Below are positions 8,072 to 17,206 of a stretch of 64,000 nt of DNA, in pieces (the first letter of the stretch is position 1; every line of letters begins with the position of its first letter). The notes under the pieces are model-generated. The model was given only the letters and a program-made list of their open reading frames with translations, searched no databases and was not told the origin of the DNA. This DNA comes from Verrucomicrobiales bacterium (lineage in GTDB: Bacteria > Verrucomicrobiota > Verrucomicrobiia > Verrucomicrobiales > DEV007): the NCBI GenBank assembly GCA_002698785.1, contig PAAG01000046.1, positions 1-64,000 of the forward strand, read 5' to 3'. The position numbers were made by a program, and so were the translations under genes.

Positions 8072-8977
8072 ATGATCGAGTCCCTGCAGCCCATCTACCT
8101 CTCCGGACAGACCGGCAGTGGGAAAACGGCGATTGCTGTCGAACTCGCAACACAGCTCGGCAACGTCGAAATTGTAAATGCCGATGCGTATCAGATCTAC
8201 CAGGGGATGCCGATACTCAGTGCAGCCCCAGCAAAGAACGAAAAGCGTCACGTCCCCCACCATCTTTTCGAATTTCTCCCCCCCTCCGAGGAGTGTGATG
8301 CTGCGAGATTCGCCAGAGTAGCGAAGGCGAAGATTGAGGAAGTCAGGTCTCGAGGGAATGTTCCTCTCGTAGTCGGGGGGAGCGGCCTTTATCTCAAGGC
8401 CATCACTCACGGATTAGCTCCGACACCCAAGGGCGATCCCGACCTTCGAGCAGAACTCGATCAGTTTTCCCTCGAAGAACTCGTCGAAAAGTATCAACAA
8501 ACTGATCCTGAGGGAGCTGAGACCACCAACCTCAAAAACAGACGCTACGTCACGAGAAATCTCGAGATCAGCATCCTCGCCGGACAACCGGCATCGCAGC
8601 TCAAACAGTCGTGGGAAAACGACGCCCCGAATATCACTGCATTCTACCTCCAGAGGGAACGAGCCGACATCTATGATCGTATCAACCGCCGAACCACACT
8701 CATGTTCGAAGCAGGGGTTGTAGATGAGGTAGCCAAACTGAAAGAACTTTCAAACACCGCAGAGAAAGCCATCGGAATTCGCGAGATTCGCTCTCTTCTT
8801 GCTGGAGAGATTGATGAAGAGACCTGCATCGAAGCCATTCGCACGATCACACGCCGATATGCCAAGCGTCAGGAAACTTGGTTCAAGCGCGAGGACGCCT
8901 TTGTGCCGATACCGGTGGCACCTGATGACGCAGTGGATTCTGTGGTAGAGCGAATCCTTTCGGCACTCCAAAGTTGA
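8072..8977 (+). CDS. miaA: tRNA dimethylallyltransferase
   Basis: 301 residues, normal length for MiaA, which transfers a dimethylallyl group to N6 of A37 in tRNAs reading UNN codons. The P-loop is SGQTGSGKT (about residues 11-19). The family blocks IVNADAYQIYQGM (substrate side, Asp general base), HVPHHLFEF, VGGSGLYLKAI and the C-terminal RRYAKRQETWFKR (tRNA contact) are all present. GIREI at about 237 matches the usual AIGYKE position. First gene after a terminator, with aroB 48 bp downstream on the same strand. Confidence 0.95.
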   Translation: MIESLQPIYLSGQTGSGKTAIAVELATQLGNVEIVNADAYQIYQGMPILSAAPAKNEKRHVPHHLFEFLPPSEECDAARFARVAKAKIEEVRSRGNVPLVVGGSGLYLKAITHGLAPTPKGDPDLRAELDQFSLEELVEKYQQTDPEGAETTNLKNRRYVTRNLEISILAGQPASQLKQSWENDAPNITAFYLQRERADIYDRINRRTTLMFEAGVVDEVAKLKELSNTAEKAIGIREIRSLLAGEIDEETCIEAIRTITRRYAKRQETWFKREDAFVPIPVAPDDAVDSVVERILSALQS

Positions 8978-9025
8978 AAAGCCAATCTTGCAATCCTACT
9001 CGGTTCACCGCAAAGTCCCCCTCCC

Positions 9026-10129
9026 ATGCCGATAGTCGCCGAAGGAAACCCGTCCACTGTATCACTGAGCCTGAAGAACGATCGCTATACCGTTCTCATC
9101 GGCACCGATCTGATTGGTAGCACTGCCGACCTGGTGCAACTGCACACCGGTATTCGCAGCAAAACAGCAGCAGTCGTTACCGATTCGAACGTCGGGCCAC
9201 TGTATGCGGAGAAAGTCATGAGTTCCCTGCGAGCCGCGGGTATCACTCCCCATCTGATCGAAGTCCCCGCCGGCGAGGCATCCAAGAGTGTGGAGTGCGT
9301 GACCGACGTATCTCGAAAGATGCTTCAGGCAGGTCTCGACAGGAAGTCTTTTCTCGTCGCTCTTGGCGGTGGAGTCGTGGGAGACCTGGCCGGATTTGCT
9401 GCCGCTATTTTCCAACGTGGAATCCCTTGCGTTCAGATCCCGACCACTATCGTAAGCCAAGTCGACAGTTCGGTAGGTGGTAAAACAGGCGTGAATACTC
9501 CAGAGGGCAAGAACCTCCTCGGTGCCTTTCACCAGCCACAATTGGTTCTCGCGGATGTCGATACCCTCTCCTCACTTCCTGACCGGGAGTTTAATGAGGG
9601 GTTTGCGGAAATCATCAAACACGCAGCTATCCGAGATGAAGACCTGCTCGATCTGGTTGAAAAGAAAGACACCATCCGGGAACACCTTGTCGAGCTGGTA
9701 ACTCGCAACGTCGCCATCAAGGCAGCAGTAGTGGAAGAAGACGAGCGGGAAACTACCGGCACTCGTGCCCTTCTCAACTTTGGCCATACCATTGGCCACG
9801 GCATCGAAGCCGCCGGTGGCTATGGACGATTTCTCCACGGAGAAGCCATCAGCCTCGGTCTTGTGGCTGCCACGCGCCTTTCGGTAGGAATGTCTGACCT
9901 GAGCGAAGACGAGGGCAAACGCATCATTTCCTGTCTCGAACTCTATGACCTCCCGACAAAGCTTGAAGCTGATGTGTCGAATGAGGACATCCTTTCAGCA
10001 ATGCAGAGGGACAAGAAGTTCGAGTCTGGTCAAATTCGCTTTGTTCTCCTCGATCGCACTGGAAACGCCTTCGTTTCCTCCGATGTGACGAAACAAAATC
10101 TTGAAGAAGCGATAACCCTGTTAAGGTGA
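9026..10129 (+). CDS. aroB: 3-dehydroquinate synthase
   Basis: 367 residues; second step of the shikimate pathway (DAHP to 3-dehydroquinate, NAD+ and Zn2+/Co2+ dependent), cytoplasmic. Seen in order: GGGVVGDLAGFAAAIFQRG (dinucleotide site, about 113-131), PTTIVSQVDSSVGGKTGVN (active-site Lys and Asp), EGFAEIIKHA (first metal-ligand Glu region), and NFGHTIGHGIEAA with HGEAISLG carrying the two metal-binding histidines. No residue of the known active site appears missing. Between miaA and a mechanosensitive channel; gaps of 48 and 19 bp suggest one operon. Confidence 0.97.
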   Translation: MPIVAEGNPSTVSLSLKNDRYTVLIGTDLIGSTADLVQLHTGIRSKTAAVVTDSNVGPLYAEKVMSSLRAAGITPHLIEVPAGEASKSVECVTDVSRKMLQAGLDRKSFLVALGGGVVGDLAGFAAAIFQRGIPCVQIPTTIVSQVDSSVGGKTGVNTPEGKNLLGAFHQPQLVLADVDTLSSLPDREFNEGFAEIIKHAAIRDEDLLDLVEKKDTIREHLVELVTRNVAIKAAVVEEDERETTGTRALLNFGHTIGHGIEAAGGYGRFLHGEAISLGLVAATRLSVGMSDLSEDEGKRIISCLELYDLPTKLEADVSNEDILSAMQRDKKFESGQIRFVLLDRTGNAFVSSDVTKQNLEEAITLLR

Positions 10130-10148
10130 GTCCCCCAATCACCCCGTA

Positions 10149-11507
10149 ATGGCTGAAGAAGAAAGCAAACCAGAGATCGCCTCGGTTGCCTCTGAGAAGA
10201 TAGAAGAATCGACAAAGGCACTGAACCAGTCACTCGCTGGATACACAGAGAAACTCAGCGACTGGCTGTCCGATCAAGGCCGTATTCCTGAAAGTCTGGT
10301 CGATACCGTAACTGTTCTGATCCTACTCGGGGCAATGGCCGTCGCCGCGTGGCTCAGCTACGTCGTATTTCGTCCAGTCGTTCTCAAAATTGTTCGAAAG
10401 TCGGTCGAGAAGACGCCTTTCACCTGGGACGATGACTTGATCGGGCACGGTGTATTCAAATGGTTCACCCACCTTTTTCCCGGCCTCCTGATTTTCATCG
10501 TGTCTCCGGGGTTGTTTGAGAAAGCACCCATCGTGGCAGCAATTCTGAAGGGGGCGTCAGCCATCTACATGCTGCTCACTGGTTTTTTCGTGGTGGATTC
10601 GCTCCTGAACTTCACCCACCAGACACTCACAAAGTTTCCCATCGCCAAGCAAATCAATCTGGCGATTTTCACACAGGTCGCAAAACTCCTCACTGCCCTG
10701 ATCGCTCTCATCATTGGAATAGCGATATTGATTGGAGAGTCTCCTGGTGTGTTGCTCGGTGGACTCGGGGTGTTTGCCTCCATATTGATGCTTGTCTTCA
10801 AGGACGTCATCCTTGGTTTCGTTGCTGGCATTCAGCTCGCCACCAACGACATGCTCTCCACCGGTGACTGGCTTGAAATGCCCAGCCATTCCGCAGACGG
10901 AGATGTTATGCAGATCGGTTTGACCACCGTCAAAGTTCGCAATTGGGACAAGACAATCACGACCATTCCGACCTACGCACTCATCAGCGAACCGTTTAAG
11001 AACTGGCGGGGAATGTCCGAAAGCGGAGGCCGCCGGATCAAACGCAGCCTCCTCGTAGATACCAACTCCATTTCACTCTGTTCCGAGGAAACCTTGGACA
11101 AATATCGTGCAATCGAACACATCGAGGAATATCTGGAGCAAAAGCGCAAAGAAGTTGCCGAGTTCAATGCCTCGCTCCCTCCTGATGCAGAACAAAACAG
11201 AGTGAACGGTCGCAGGCTCACCAACGTCGGAACTTTTCGAGCCTACATCGAAGCCTACTTGCGAAACCACCCGAAGATCCGCAAGGACATGACTCTACTG
11301 GTTCGGCAGTTGGCTCCTACTGGGACCGGACTTCCTATTGAGATCTACTGCTTCACGACCACCACCGTTTGGGCAGAATACGAAGGCATCCAGGCAGACA
11401 TATTCGATCACCTTTTCGCTGTCGCTCGTGAATTTGATCTGCGCATTTTCCAGCAGCCTACGGGCCTCGATTTCCGGGAGATGGCCGTGCACGATTCTGC
11501 GCAGTGA
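10149..11507 (+). CDS. MscS-family mechanosensitive channel (YbdG-like)
   Basis: 452 residues. A soluble N-terminal stretch (1-55) precedes about five membrane segments, the last being the glycine/alanine-rich pore helix region GVLLGGLGVFASILMLVFKDVILGFVAGIQL (given here only as positions about 195-225). The beta domain follows with GDWLEM, VKVRNWDKTITTIPTYALISE, which is the MscS signature around the upper beta domain. The long C-terminal domain with LRNHPKIRKDMTLLVRQLAP and the length resemble the YbdG/MscM subgroup rather than small MscS. Likely releases solutes at hypo-osmotic shock. Lies 19 bp behind aroB. Confidence 0.9.
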   Translation: MAEEESKPEIASVASEKIEESTKALNQSLAGYTEKLSDWLSDQGRIPESLVDTVTVLILLGAMAVAAWLSYVVFRPVVLKIVRKSVEKTPFTWDDDLIGHGVFKWFTHLFPGLLIFIVSPGLFEKAPIVAAILKGASAIYMLLTGFFVVDSLLNFTHQTLTKFPIAKQINLAIFTQVAKLLTALIALIIGIAILIGESPGVLLGGLGVFASILMLVFKDVILGFVAGIQLATNDMLSTGDWLEMPSHSADGDVMQIGLTTVKVRNWDKTITTIPTYALISEPFKNWRGMSESGGRRIKRSLLVDTNSISLCSEETLDKYRAIEHIEEYLEQKRKEVAEFNASLPPDAEQNRVNGRRLTNVGTFRAYIEAYLRNHPKIRKDMTLLVRQLAPTGTGLPIEIYCFTTTTVWAEYEGIQADIFDHLFAVAREFDLRIFQQPTGLDFREMAVHDSAQ

Positions 11508-11552
11508 TTGCGTGATTGCTTGCTGGAACTCGCTGGCTCACACTCGGCCAGT

Positions 11553-13397
11553 ATGATCCCCGTTCGAGTCCCTCTTGTTGCTGCTATTTTCGCCTCCACG
11601 ATTTGCGCAAAGGCTGAACCGCTGGTGCTGGAAGAAGATTTTCTTCATCTGAGAAACGGTGACATTAGGGAATGGACCCATTACGCCGAAACACCGGATG
11701 GGAAGGAACTGAATCTTACTTTCGATCTCGAGAATCCAGATCAATACCAAATTCTAACCTTACGCCAGGAAGGCACGAAGCAGAGTTGGCTCGTACACCT
11801 GAACGACCAGCGCATCGCGGTTCTCCAGCGGGATCACAACCATCAGGAACAAGGCATTGCGATTTCAGAAAACTTGCTCAAGAAAAAAGGCAATACGCTA
11901 CGAATCTTCACCGAATCTGAAGACAGCGACGACATTCAGGTCGGTGAAATCACTCTTCACGATTCGGTATGGTCGGAGGAAATGGCCTCCCGGACTAGAG
12001 AATTGCAACAAGCTCGCGGATACACCCGGGCCCTTCCCAAATTTACAGCCGAGCTCATACTGAAAGCCGTTTCTGCAGAAACAGGGGAATCTATCCCCTG
12101 CCGGTTCACCATCCTTGATGCCGAGACAGGGGCACTCGTTCTACTCGATGCGGAATCCGATGATCGCACCGCGATTCGAGAAGGAGTGGTTTACTCCCTC
12201 GATGGAAACGCTTCGGTGGGAGTTGCAGGAAATGAGGAGACACCTCGGACCTACAATGTTTACTGCGGGCGCGGTTTTGAATACAGTCTGGAGAATCGCA
12301 AGGTCACCATTGATAGCTCGAATTCCAGTAAATCCCTAACATTCGAATTGGCTCGCGAAGTCGACACACCCGGACTGGTCGCCTGCGATCCTCACCTGCA
12401 CACCTTCGAGTTTGATCGCCATGGAGACTGCACCCTCACGGAGCGCCTCATCTCCATTGCCGGTGAAGGTGTCGAGCTCCCCGTATCAACCGGTCACGAC
12501 AAGCATATCGAATATCGGCAGGAAGCTGCCCGAATCGGAGCGAATCGCTGGATGACAACCATCCTCGGTTGTGAAGTGACGACGAGCCTGGGTCACTTTA
12601 ACACATTCCCTGTCGAACCCGGCTCTCCCACAGCACAACACAAACTCCGTCCGTGGAATCAGATCTTTCAAAATATCTTCGCGACACCTGGAGTCCGCGT
12701 CTGCATGCTGAACCACGGCAGAGATGTCCACCGAGGGTATACCCCCCTCTCTCCCGAGCATTTCGACGCGGAGATAGGAGTCTTCAAAGAAGGCCTGAAA
12801 CTCGAAGCCAATGCGATGGAACTGATCAATTCCGGGGCGCAGCAGACAGACCCGATGCAATTGGTACATGACTGGATGTCACTCTTACAAAGCGGCCACA
12901 AGATTGCAGGTATTGGATCCAGCGACAGTCATACTGTCAATTTCGCCATTCCCGGACAGGCACGCACTTACATCGAAAGCGACGACAGTGATCCGAGTAG
13001 CTTCGATGTGAACGCAGCTGTCGACTCGCTGCTCGCGGGGAATGCTCATACCAGCTTCGGTCTTCTCACATTGGCAGAAATTGAAGGAGACACTCTCACC
13101 GTAACAGTTCACGGACCAAGTTGGACAGAGGCAGATCGACTTCGCATTTATCGAAATGGCGAACTTGCTAAGACCCTGGAAATTGAACAAGCTGACGGAA
13201 AGAAAGCGGGAGAAAAATATAGCGTAAGGATTTCTATTTCAGATCTTAACGCCATTCAGGGGGACCTCCTCGTCTCCGTTGCCAGTGGTCCTGGGATCTC
13301 GGAGGGATGGTGGCCGATGATGCCGCCCTACCAGCCTGACGCACCGGTATACGAACCTTTCGTAATGGGAATCAGCAAAGCGATCTGGCTACCGTGA
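11553..13397 (+). CDS. Secreted CehA/McbA-type PHP-fold metallohydrolase
   Basis: 614 residues from the ATG at 11553, which begins a signal peptide (MIPVRVPLVAAIFASTICAKA). A beta-rich N-terminal region (about 25-270) is followed by a PHP-like domain: DPHLHTFEF supplies the HxH metal pair, STGHDKHIEYR the next ligands, and GSSDSHTVN a late Asp-His pair. This arrangement is that of the CehA/McbA metallohydrolases, which act on esters or phosphoesters; the substrate here is unknown. The frame also opens upstream to 11508, directly after the channel stop, but that would bury the signal peptide. Ends 1 bp from the convergent cytochrome gene. Confidence 0.8.
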   Translation: MIPVRVPLVAAIFASTICAKAEPLVLEEDFLHLRNGDIREWTHYAETPDGKELNLTFDLENPDQYQILTLRQEGTKQSWLVHLNDQRIAVLQRDHNHQEQGIAISENLLKKKGNTLRIFTESEDSDDIQVGEITLHDSVWSEEMASRTRELQQARGYTRALPKFTAELILKAVSAETGESIPCRFTILDAETGALVLLDAESDDRTAIREGVVYSLDGNASVGVAGNEETPRTYNVYCGRGFEYSLENRKVTIDSSNSSKSLTFELAREVDTPGLVACDPHLHTFEFDRHGDCTLTERLISIAGEGVELPVSTGHDKHIEYRQEAARIGANRWMTTILGCEVTTSLGHFNTFPVEPGSPTAQHKLRPWNQIFQNIFATPGVRVCMLNHGRDVHRGYTPLSPEHFDAEIGVFKEGLKLEANAMELINSGAQQTDPMQLVHDWMSLLQSGHKIAGIGSSDSHTVNFAIPGQARTYIESDDSDPSSFDVNAAVDSLLAGNAHTSFGLLTLAEIEGDTLTVTVHGPSWTEADRLRIYRNGELAKTLEIEQADGKKAGEKYSVRISISDLNAIQGDLLVSVASGPGISEGWWPMMPPYQPDAPVYEPFVMGISKAIWLP

Positions 13398-13398
13398 T

Positions 13399-16251
13399 TC
13401 ACTTGGCATTCAAGAGCCATCCCAGCAGATTGCGAAAATCATTCTCTGAAATCGCCGTTCCGAAATTTGGTGGCATCAGGGACACATTGGAAACCTCTCG
13501 CTTCGCGACATCGCTCTTCAGTATGCGGTGTTGCACACCTCCGCCGTCGATGACCTGAAGCACCTCGCCCTTCTCCGACACGACAAATCCGCCCGTCACT
13601 GATCCATCTTTCATCGTAAGCAAAGTCGATCGAAAATGAGCATCGACGTTTCGATTCGGATCAAGGATGTCTTCAGCCAGTCGCTCAACTCCACGGTTCC
13701 CAATTCCATCGAGCTGAGGACCGGTGATCCCGCCCTCTCCACCGACTCGGTGGCAGGCCGCGCAGTAGGTTTGAAAGACTTTCTTACCTGCGTCCACATT
13801 GATTCGTCCCTGCTCGTAGCCCATCACTCGCCTGACGATCAGCTTATCGACGTTCTTCTGTTCCTCACGAGTCATCTCCCTTGGCGGAGGTTTCGGCCCC
13901 GAAGGTAGATAGGGACGGAGTTTATCACGGAGATCCGCAGGAGCCGCGACCTTCAGCAATTCAGCCAATCGCCGAAGAGCAATCATGCGCTTGTTATCTT
14001 CTCGAAACGATTCCACGTCTATTCCTTCCGCTCCTGCTAAGCGAGTGACGCCTATCCAGGCGAACGCTTTTCCATTGTCGCCGTCCACTATCTCGAGCCT
14101 GACAGGCTTTCCTTCGAGTTTCTTTGTGTCCCACGTGGTCAGTTTACACACGTCGCTTCGTGGCGGATACGCTCGATACAGTTCTTTATCTGTCTTGTCG
14201 TCTACCAGGCACACATAGCTTTTGTTGTGAGGCTCCTCCTTTGGAAAACCGCGATGCCCGCATACCCAGAAGCTGATCTCAGGCGAGCACGAGAACGGTC
14301 GCGATTGTAATATGCCCATTCTCTGTTCCGCCTGCTTTTCTCCCTTCGGCAAACTCGAAAGCACAGAGACTTCTTTCCCGTCCTCACACTTTCTCATTTG
14401 CATCACCCAGGGCTGATTTGAATCTGGCGCCTTGGGATGAGAGACTGCTTTCCATGTTGCCTTGTCAGTTCCCCCACTCTTCTCAAGAAAGACGCGAGCC
14501 AGGTCTCCTGCCCATTCCATCAGGGCGCCTTCCTGATATACTGTTCCCCGTTCTTCCAATCCCATCGCAAGAGCATCCAAGGCCTCGAACTGCTCAGCGA
14601 GTGATGCATCCGAAGCACGGTAGAATGACATGCATTCCTGTCTCACTCCGAAGTCCGCATACCGCCCAATGTGAACCAAATACGCGCTTTTCTTCTCGCC
14701 CCAGAACTCACGCTGTCGATTGAGCCAGCGAGCCGATTCGGCAGAAGGCACGGCCAGAGCAATGCCAAGAACCTCGTCACGATGTTCGTCTCCGACTTCG
14801 CTGAATGCCCCCGGAGTCTTCAGGCACTCACGCAGGGCCAGCCGGATCGAGTGAACCAGATGAGTATCTTCAGTATCCGTTGTGGTCAGAGAATCCAGCA
14901 TTGGCGGTATTGCTTCTTTGGTTGGATTTGAATAGATCGCATCTGTCGCAGCGCGCCTGAGAAAAGGAGAAGGGTCGCTCAAATCTGAAATTGGCTCCTT
15001 AGACTCTAATCGTTCAGGAAACGTTTGTCTCTGCGCCTTCATCCCTCCCTTTTTGACGATTCGCCAGACTCGGCCCCGTTCTCGATCTCGGCCAGGATGA
15101 TCGAGTTTCACTTCGTAGTGTCCGATAATTCGATTGTAGAAATCGGCTACATACACCGCCCCATCCGGCCCAATTGTCAGGTCCACAGGTCGAAACCACG
15201 GATCTTCGCTCACGACGAAGTCAGGCTGTTCGATCGCGTTAGGAGTCGTGCCTGTGAATTCGACTCGATCCGCATTGATTCGAGAGGTCACCGGATTGCC
15301 GATAAGGATGTGGTCATTCCATTCCTTTCCCCAGACATCGTCCTCAAGATATACGATCCCGGCGATACCGGTCGAACCGTGGGAATGCTCCAGCATCTCC
15401 GGTGCGAAACCCAGTCCATCGTGCGGTTTTTTGAAACTTGGATAATACGCTCCACGCAACAATTGATAGATCGGTGCGCTGTGGCAGTCAGCACTGTAGA
15501 GAAAACCTCGTCGATCAAACGCGAGCCCAAACGGATTCACCTGCCCCCACGACCAGATCTCTACCTTGGACGCGTCGGGACGAAAGCGGAAGACGTTCCC
15601 AGAATTCAAATCGAGCGTGCTGCCATCCTTGGCGATGAAATGACTGGTATTGTTGAACCCATGTGTTGCGTATACCCAGCCGTCGGGCCCCATCCGAAAG
15701 CTGGAGCACATGCCGTGTGTGTCGTCCTCATACCCCAAAGGACCAAATAACACCTCTCGATGATCCGCCTTTCCATCCCCCGTTGAGTCTGCGAAATACC
15801 AGATGTTCGGAATACTCCAGGCGATGCATCCCATCTTGTGTTCTGGTCGATGCCACGGCAGAACCCCAGTCGGGATATTGAGGCCATCGGCAAAGTCTGA
15901 AACTGTGTCAGCCTTTCCGTCTCCGTCAGTATCCTCAAGAATCTTGATCGCATCCCGACTCTCCGCGACCCGAGTTCCTTTCTCATCAGACCATCGAGTG
16001 TTCTCTGCTGCGTAGGGATACTCTACCGTGGAGGAAACCCAGAGCCGCCCTTCGTCATCGAAAGCGATATTGATCGGCTTGTTGATCATCGGCTCCGCGG
16101 CAAATAGCTGAACTTCGAAACCCTCGGGAACGATCAACGCGGCCTTTTCTTCCTCAGGAGAAAGCGGATCAGACTCTCTCACAAGTCGATCATCCGCGAA
16201 CAATCCGAGAGTGGATAAACAAAACGAAACCGATAGAAACAAACGCACCAT
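13399..16251 (-). CDS. PVC-type haem-binding CxxCH protein (membrane-bound dehydrogenase/cytochrome c fusion)
   Basis: 950 residues with a signal peptide (MVRLFLSVSFCLSTLGLFA). Residues about 30-400 form the six-bladed-propeller PVC dehydrogenase domain that opens with IVPEGFEVQLFAAEP and IAFDDEGRLWVSSTVEYPY. A middle part (about 400-800) looks like HEAT-like and NPCBM-like material. The C-terminal cytochrome c domain has one haem site CAACH near residue 835, with SLMPPNFG as the probable distal Met. In this family the propeller is thought to oxidise sugars or polyols and pass electrons to the haem; substrate unknown. It is next to a secreted unknown gene and sulfatases, fitting use of sulfated polysaccharide. 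Confidence 0.9.
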   Translation of the reverse strand: MVRLFLSVSFCLSTLGLFADDRLVRESDPLSPEEEKAALIVPEGFEVQLFAAEPMINKPINIAFDDEGRLWVSSTVEYPYAAENTRWSDEKGTRVAESRDAIKILEDTDGDGKADTVSDFADGLNIPTGVLPWHRPEHKMGCIAWSIPNIWYFADSTGDGKADHREVLFGPLGYEDDTHGMCSSFRMGPDGWVYATHGFNNTSHFIAKDGSTLDLNSGNVFRFRPDASKVEIWSWGQVNPFGLAFDRRGFLYSADCHSAPIYQLLRGAYYPSFKKPHDGLGFAPEMLEHSHGSTGIAGIVYLEDDVWGKEWNDHILIGNPVTSRINADRVEFTGTTPNAIEQPDFVVSEDPWFRPVDLTIGPDGAVYVADFYNRIIGHYEVKLDHPGRDRERGRVWRIVKKGGMKAQRQTFPERLESKEPISDLSDPSPFLRRAATDAIYSNPTKEAIPPMLDSLTTTDTEDTHLVHSIRLALRECLKTPGAFSEVGDEHRDEVLGIALAVPSAESARWLNRQREFWGEKKSAYLVHIGRYADFGVRQECMSFYRASDASLAEQFEALDALAMGLEERGTVYQEGALMEWAGDLARVFLEKSGGTDKATWKAVSHPKAPDSNQPWVMQMRKCEDGKEVSVLSSLPKGEKQAEQRMGILQSRPFSCSPEISFWVCGHRGFPKEEPHNKSYVCLVDDKTDKELYRAYPPRSDVCKLTTWDTKKLEGKPVRLEIVDGDNGKAFAWIGVTRLAGAEGIDVESFREDNKRMIALRRLAELLKVAAPADLRDKLRPYLPSGPKPPPREMTREEQKNVDKLIVRRVMGYEQGRINVDAGKKVFQTYCAACHRVGGEGGITGPQLDGIGNRGVERLAEDILDPNRNVDAHFRSTLLTMKDGSVTGGFVVSEKGEVLQVIDGGGVQHRILKSDVAKREVSNVSLMPPNFGTAISENDFRNLLGWLLNAK

Positions 16252-16348
16252 TCTTCCTCACTGTATCGATATCTATGCGCAAAGGAATAGCTTGGATACG
16301 GTCATTTTTCGGGTATCTCGCGACACTTTTCCATCGGATATACTTTCG

Positions 16349-17206
16349 ATGACGCGAATTCTCGCCCTACTCGTTTTCGTTTCGGCCCAGGTCTCCGGTT
16401 CCGATTTCAAACCAAACATCGGTCCCGATCTCGAATCCATCACCGTCACCTGTGGCGATGTGACAATGCTTTTACGGCAGGCCTCGCAGTGGACACCGGG
16501 GCGATTTGACTACAAGGGCAAGCCGATGACCACGGAGAAGAGCGCATACGGGACAGTCTTCTCCTTTCCCGAGACCGGCTTCATCGGAACGGCCCACCTC
16601 GAAAACGAACCCGAAGAGCTGAAGTCCCTTCGTTTCTACGCTGACGATCAAGAGATACCAACCCCGACTTCCGAAATCACGGCCAAGACCTTCCGACTCG
16701 AACGCGAATCGAAAATCAGGACCTTTCAATTGACCAACGTCATCGAGATCCAAGACAACAAGATTTCCGAAACCGCGACCATTAAAACGGACGAAGCCAC
16801 TCCACTGAAACTGGTGTATCACTTCATGCATGCCTGGAAGCCAACATGTTCCGCGTTCATTTCCGCAGCTGAGGGTGAATCGGAAACTCTGAAAGACACA
16901 GATGACGTCGCACGGCTATTCTACATCAACCAACCGGTCGATTGGATGGCGATCTACGAGCCCGAAAGCAGCCAATATGCCGTATCTCGACTCATCCAAT
17001 TCCCTGACGAAGCCAAACCGTTTTCCAAACTCTGGAACGTCCCCGGCACCTATCGAAAATACTATCTGCAGAGCTTTTCGAATGCTACGGTCCCCGCTGG
17101 ATTCGAGGGAACGTGGAAAATGGTCACGGCATTTGGCTCCAGTTCCGTCGAAGACTGGACTGACAAAGCCAAAGGCCTCGCTGGGTCACTTGAATCAACG
17201 AGGTAA
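16349..17206 (+). CDS. Secreted protein of unknown function
   Basis: 285 residues from the ATG at 16349, chosen because it starts a signal peptide (MTRILALLVFVSAQVSGS). The mature part looks like an all-beta sandwich: alternating strands such as DLESITVTCGDVTMLLRQ and FQLTNVIEIQDNKISETATIK, with a WKPTC single cysteine. It resembles methyltransferase- or lyase-type sugar-binding sandwiches only in character; I do not recognise a family. Divergent from the cytochrome gene (97-bp gap) and overlapping the convergent sulfatase gene by 12 bp at the 3' end. Confidence 0.7.
   Translation: MTRILALLVFVSAQVSGSDFKPNIGPDLESITVTCGDVTMLLRQASQWTPGRFDYKGKPMTTEKSAYGTVFSFPETGFIGTAHLENEPEELKSLRFYADDQEIPTPTSEITAKTFRLERESKIRTFQLTNVIEIQDNKISETATIKTDEATPLKLVYHFMHAWKPTCSAFISAAEGESETLKDTDDVARLFYINQPVDWMAIYEPESSQYAVSRLIQFPDEAKPFSKLWNVPGTYRKYYLQSFSNATVPAGFEGTWKMVTAFGSSSVEDWTDKAKGLAGSLESTR

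Noticed and set aside
15025-15750. A 241-codon frame antisense to the PVC cytochrome gene
   Set aside because: Shadow of the coding strand; no motif and no start signal.
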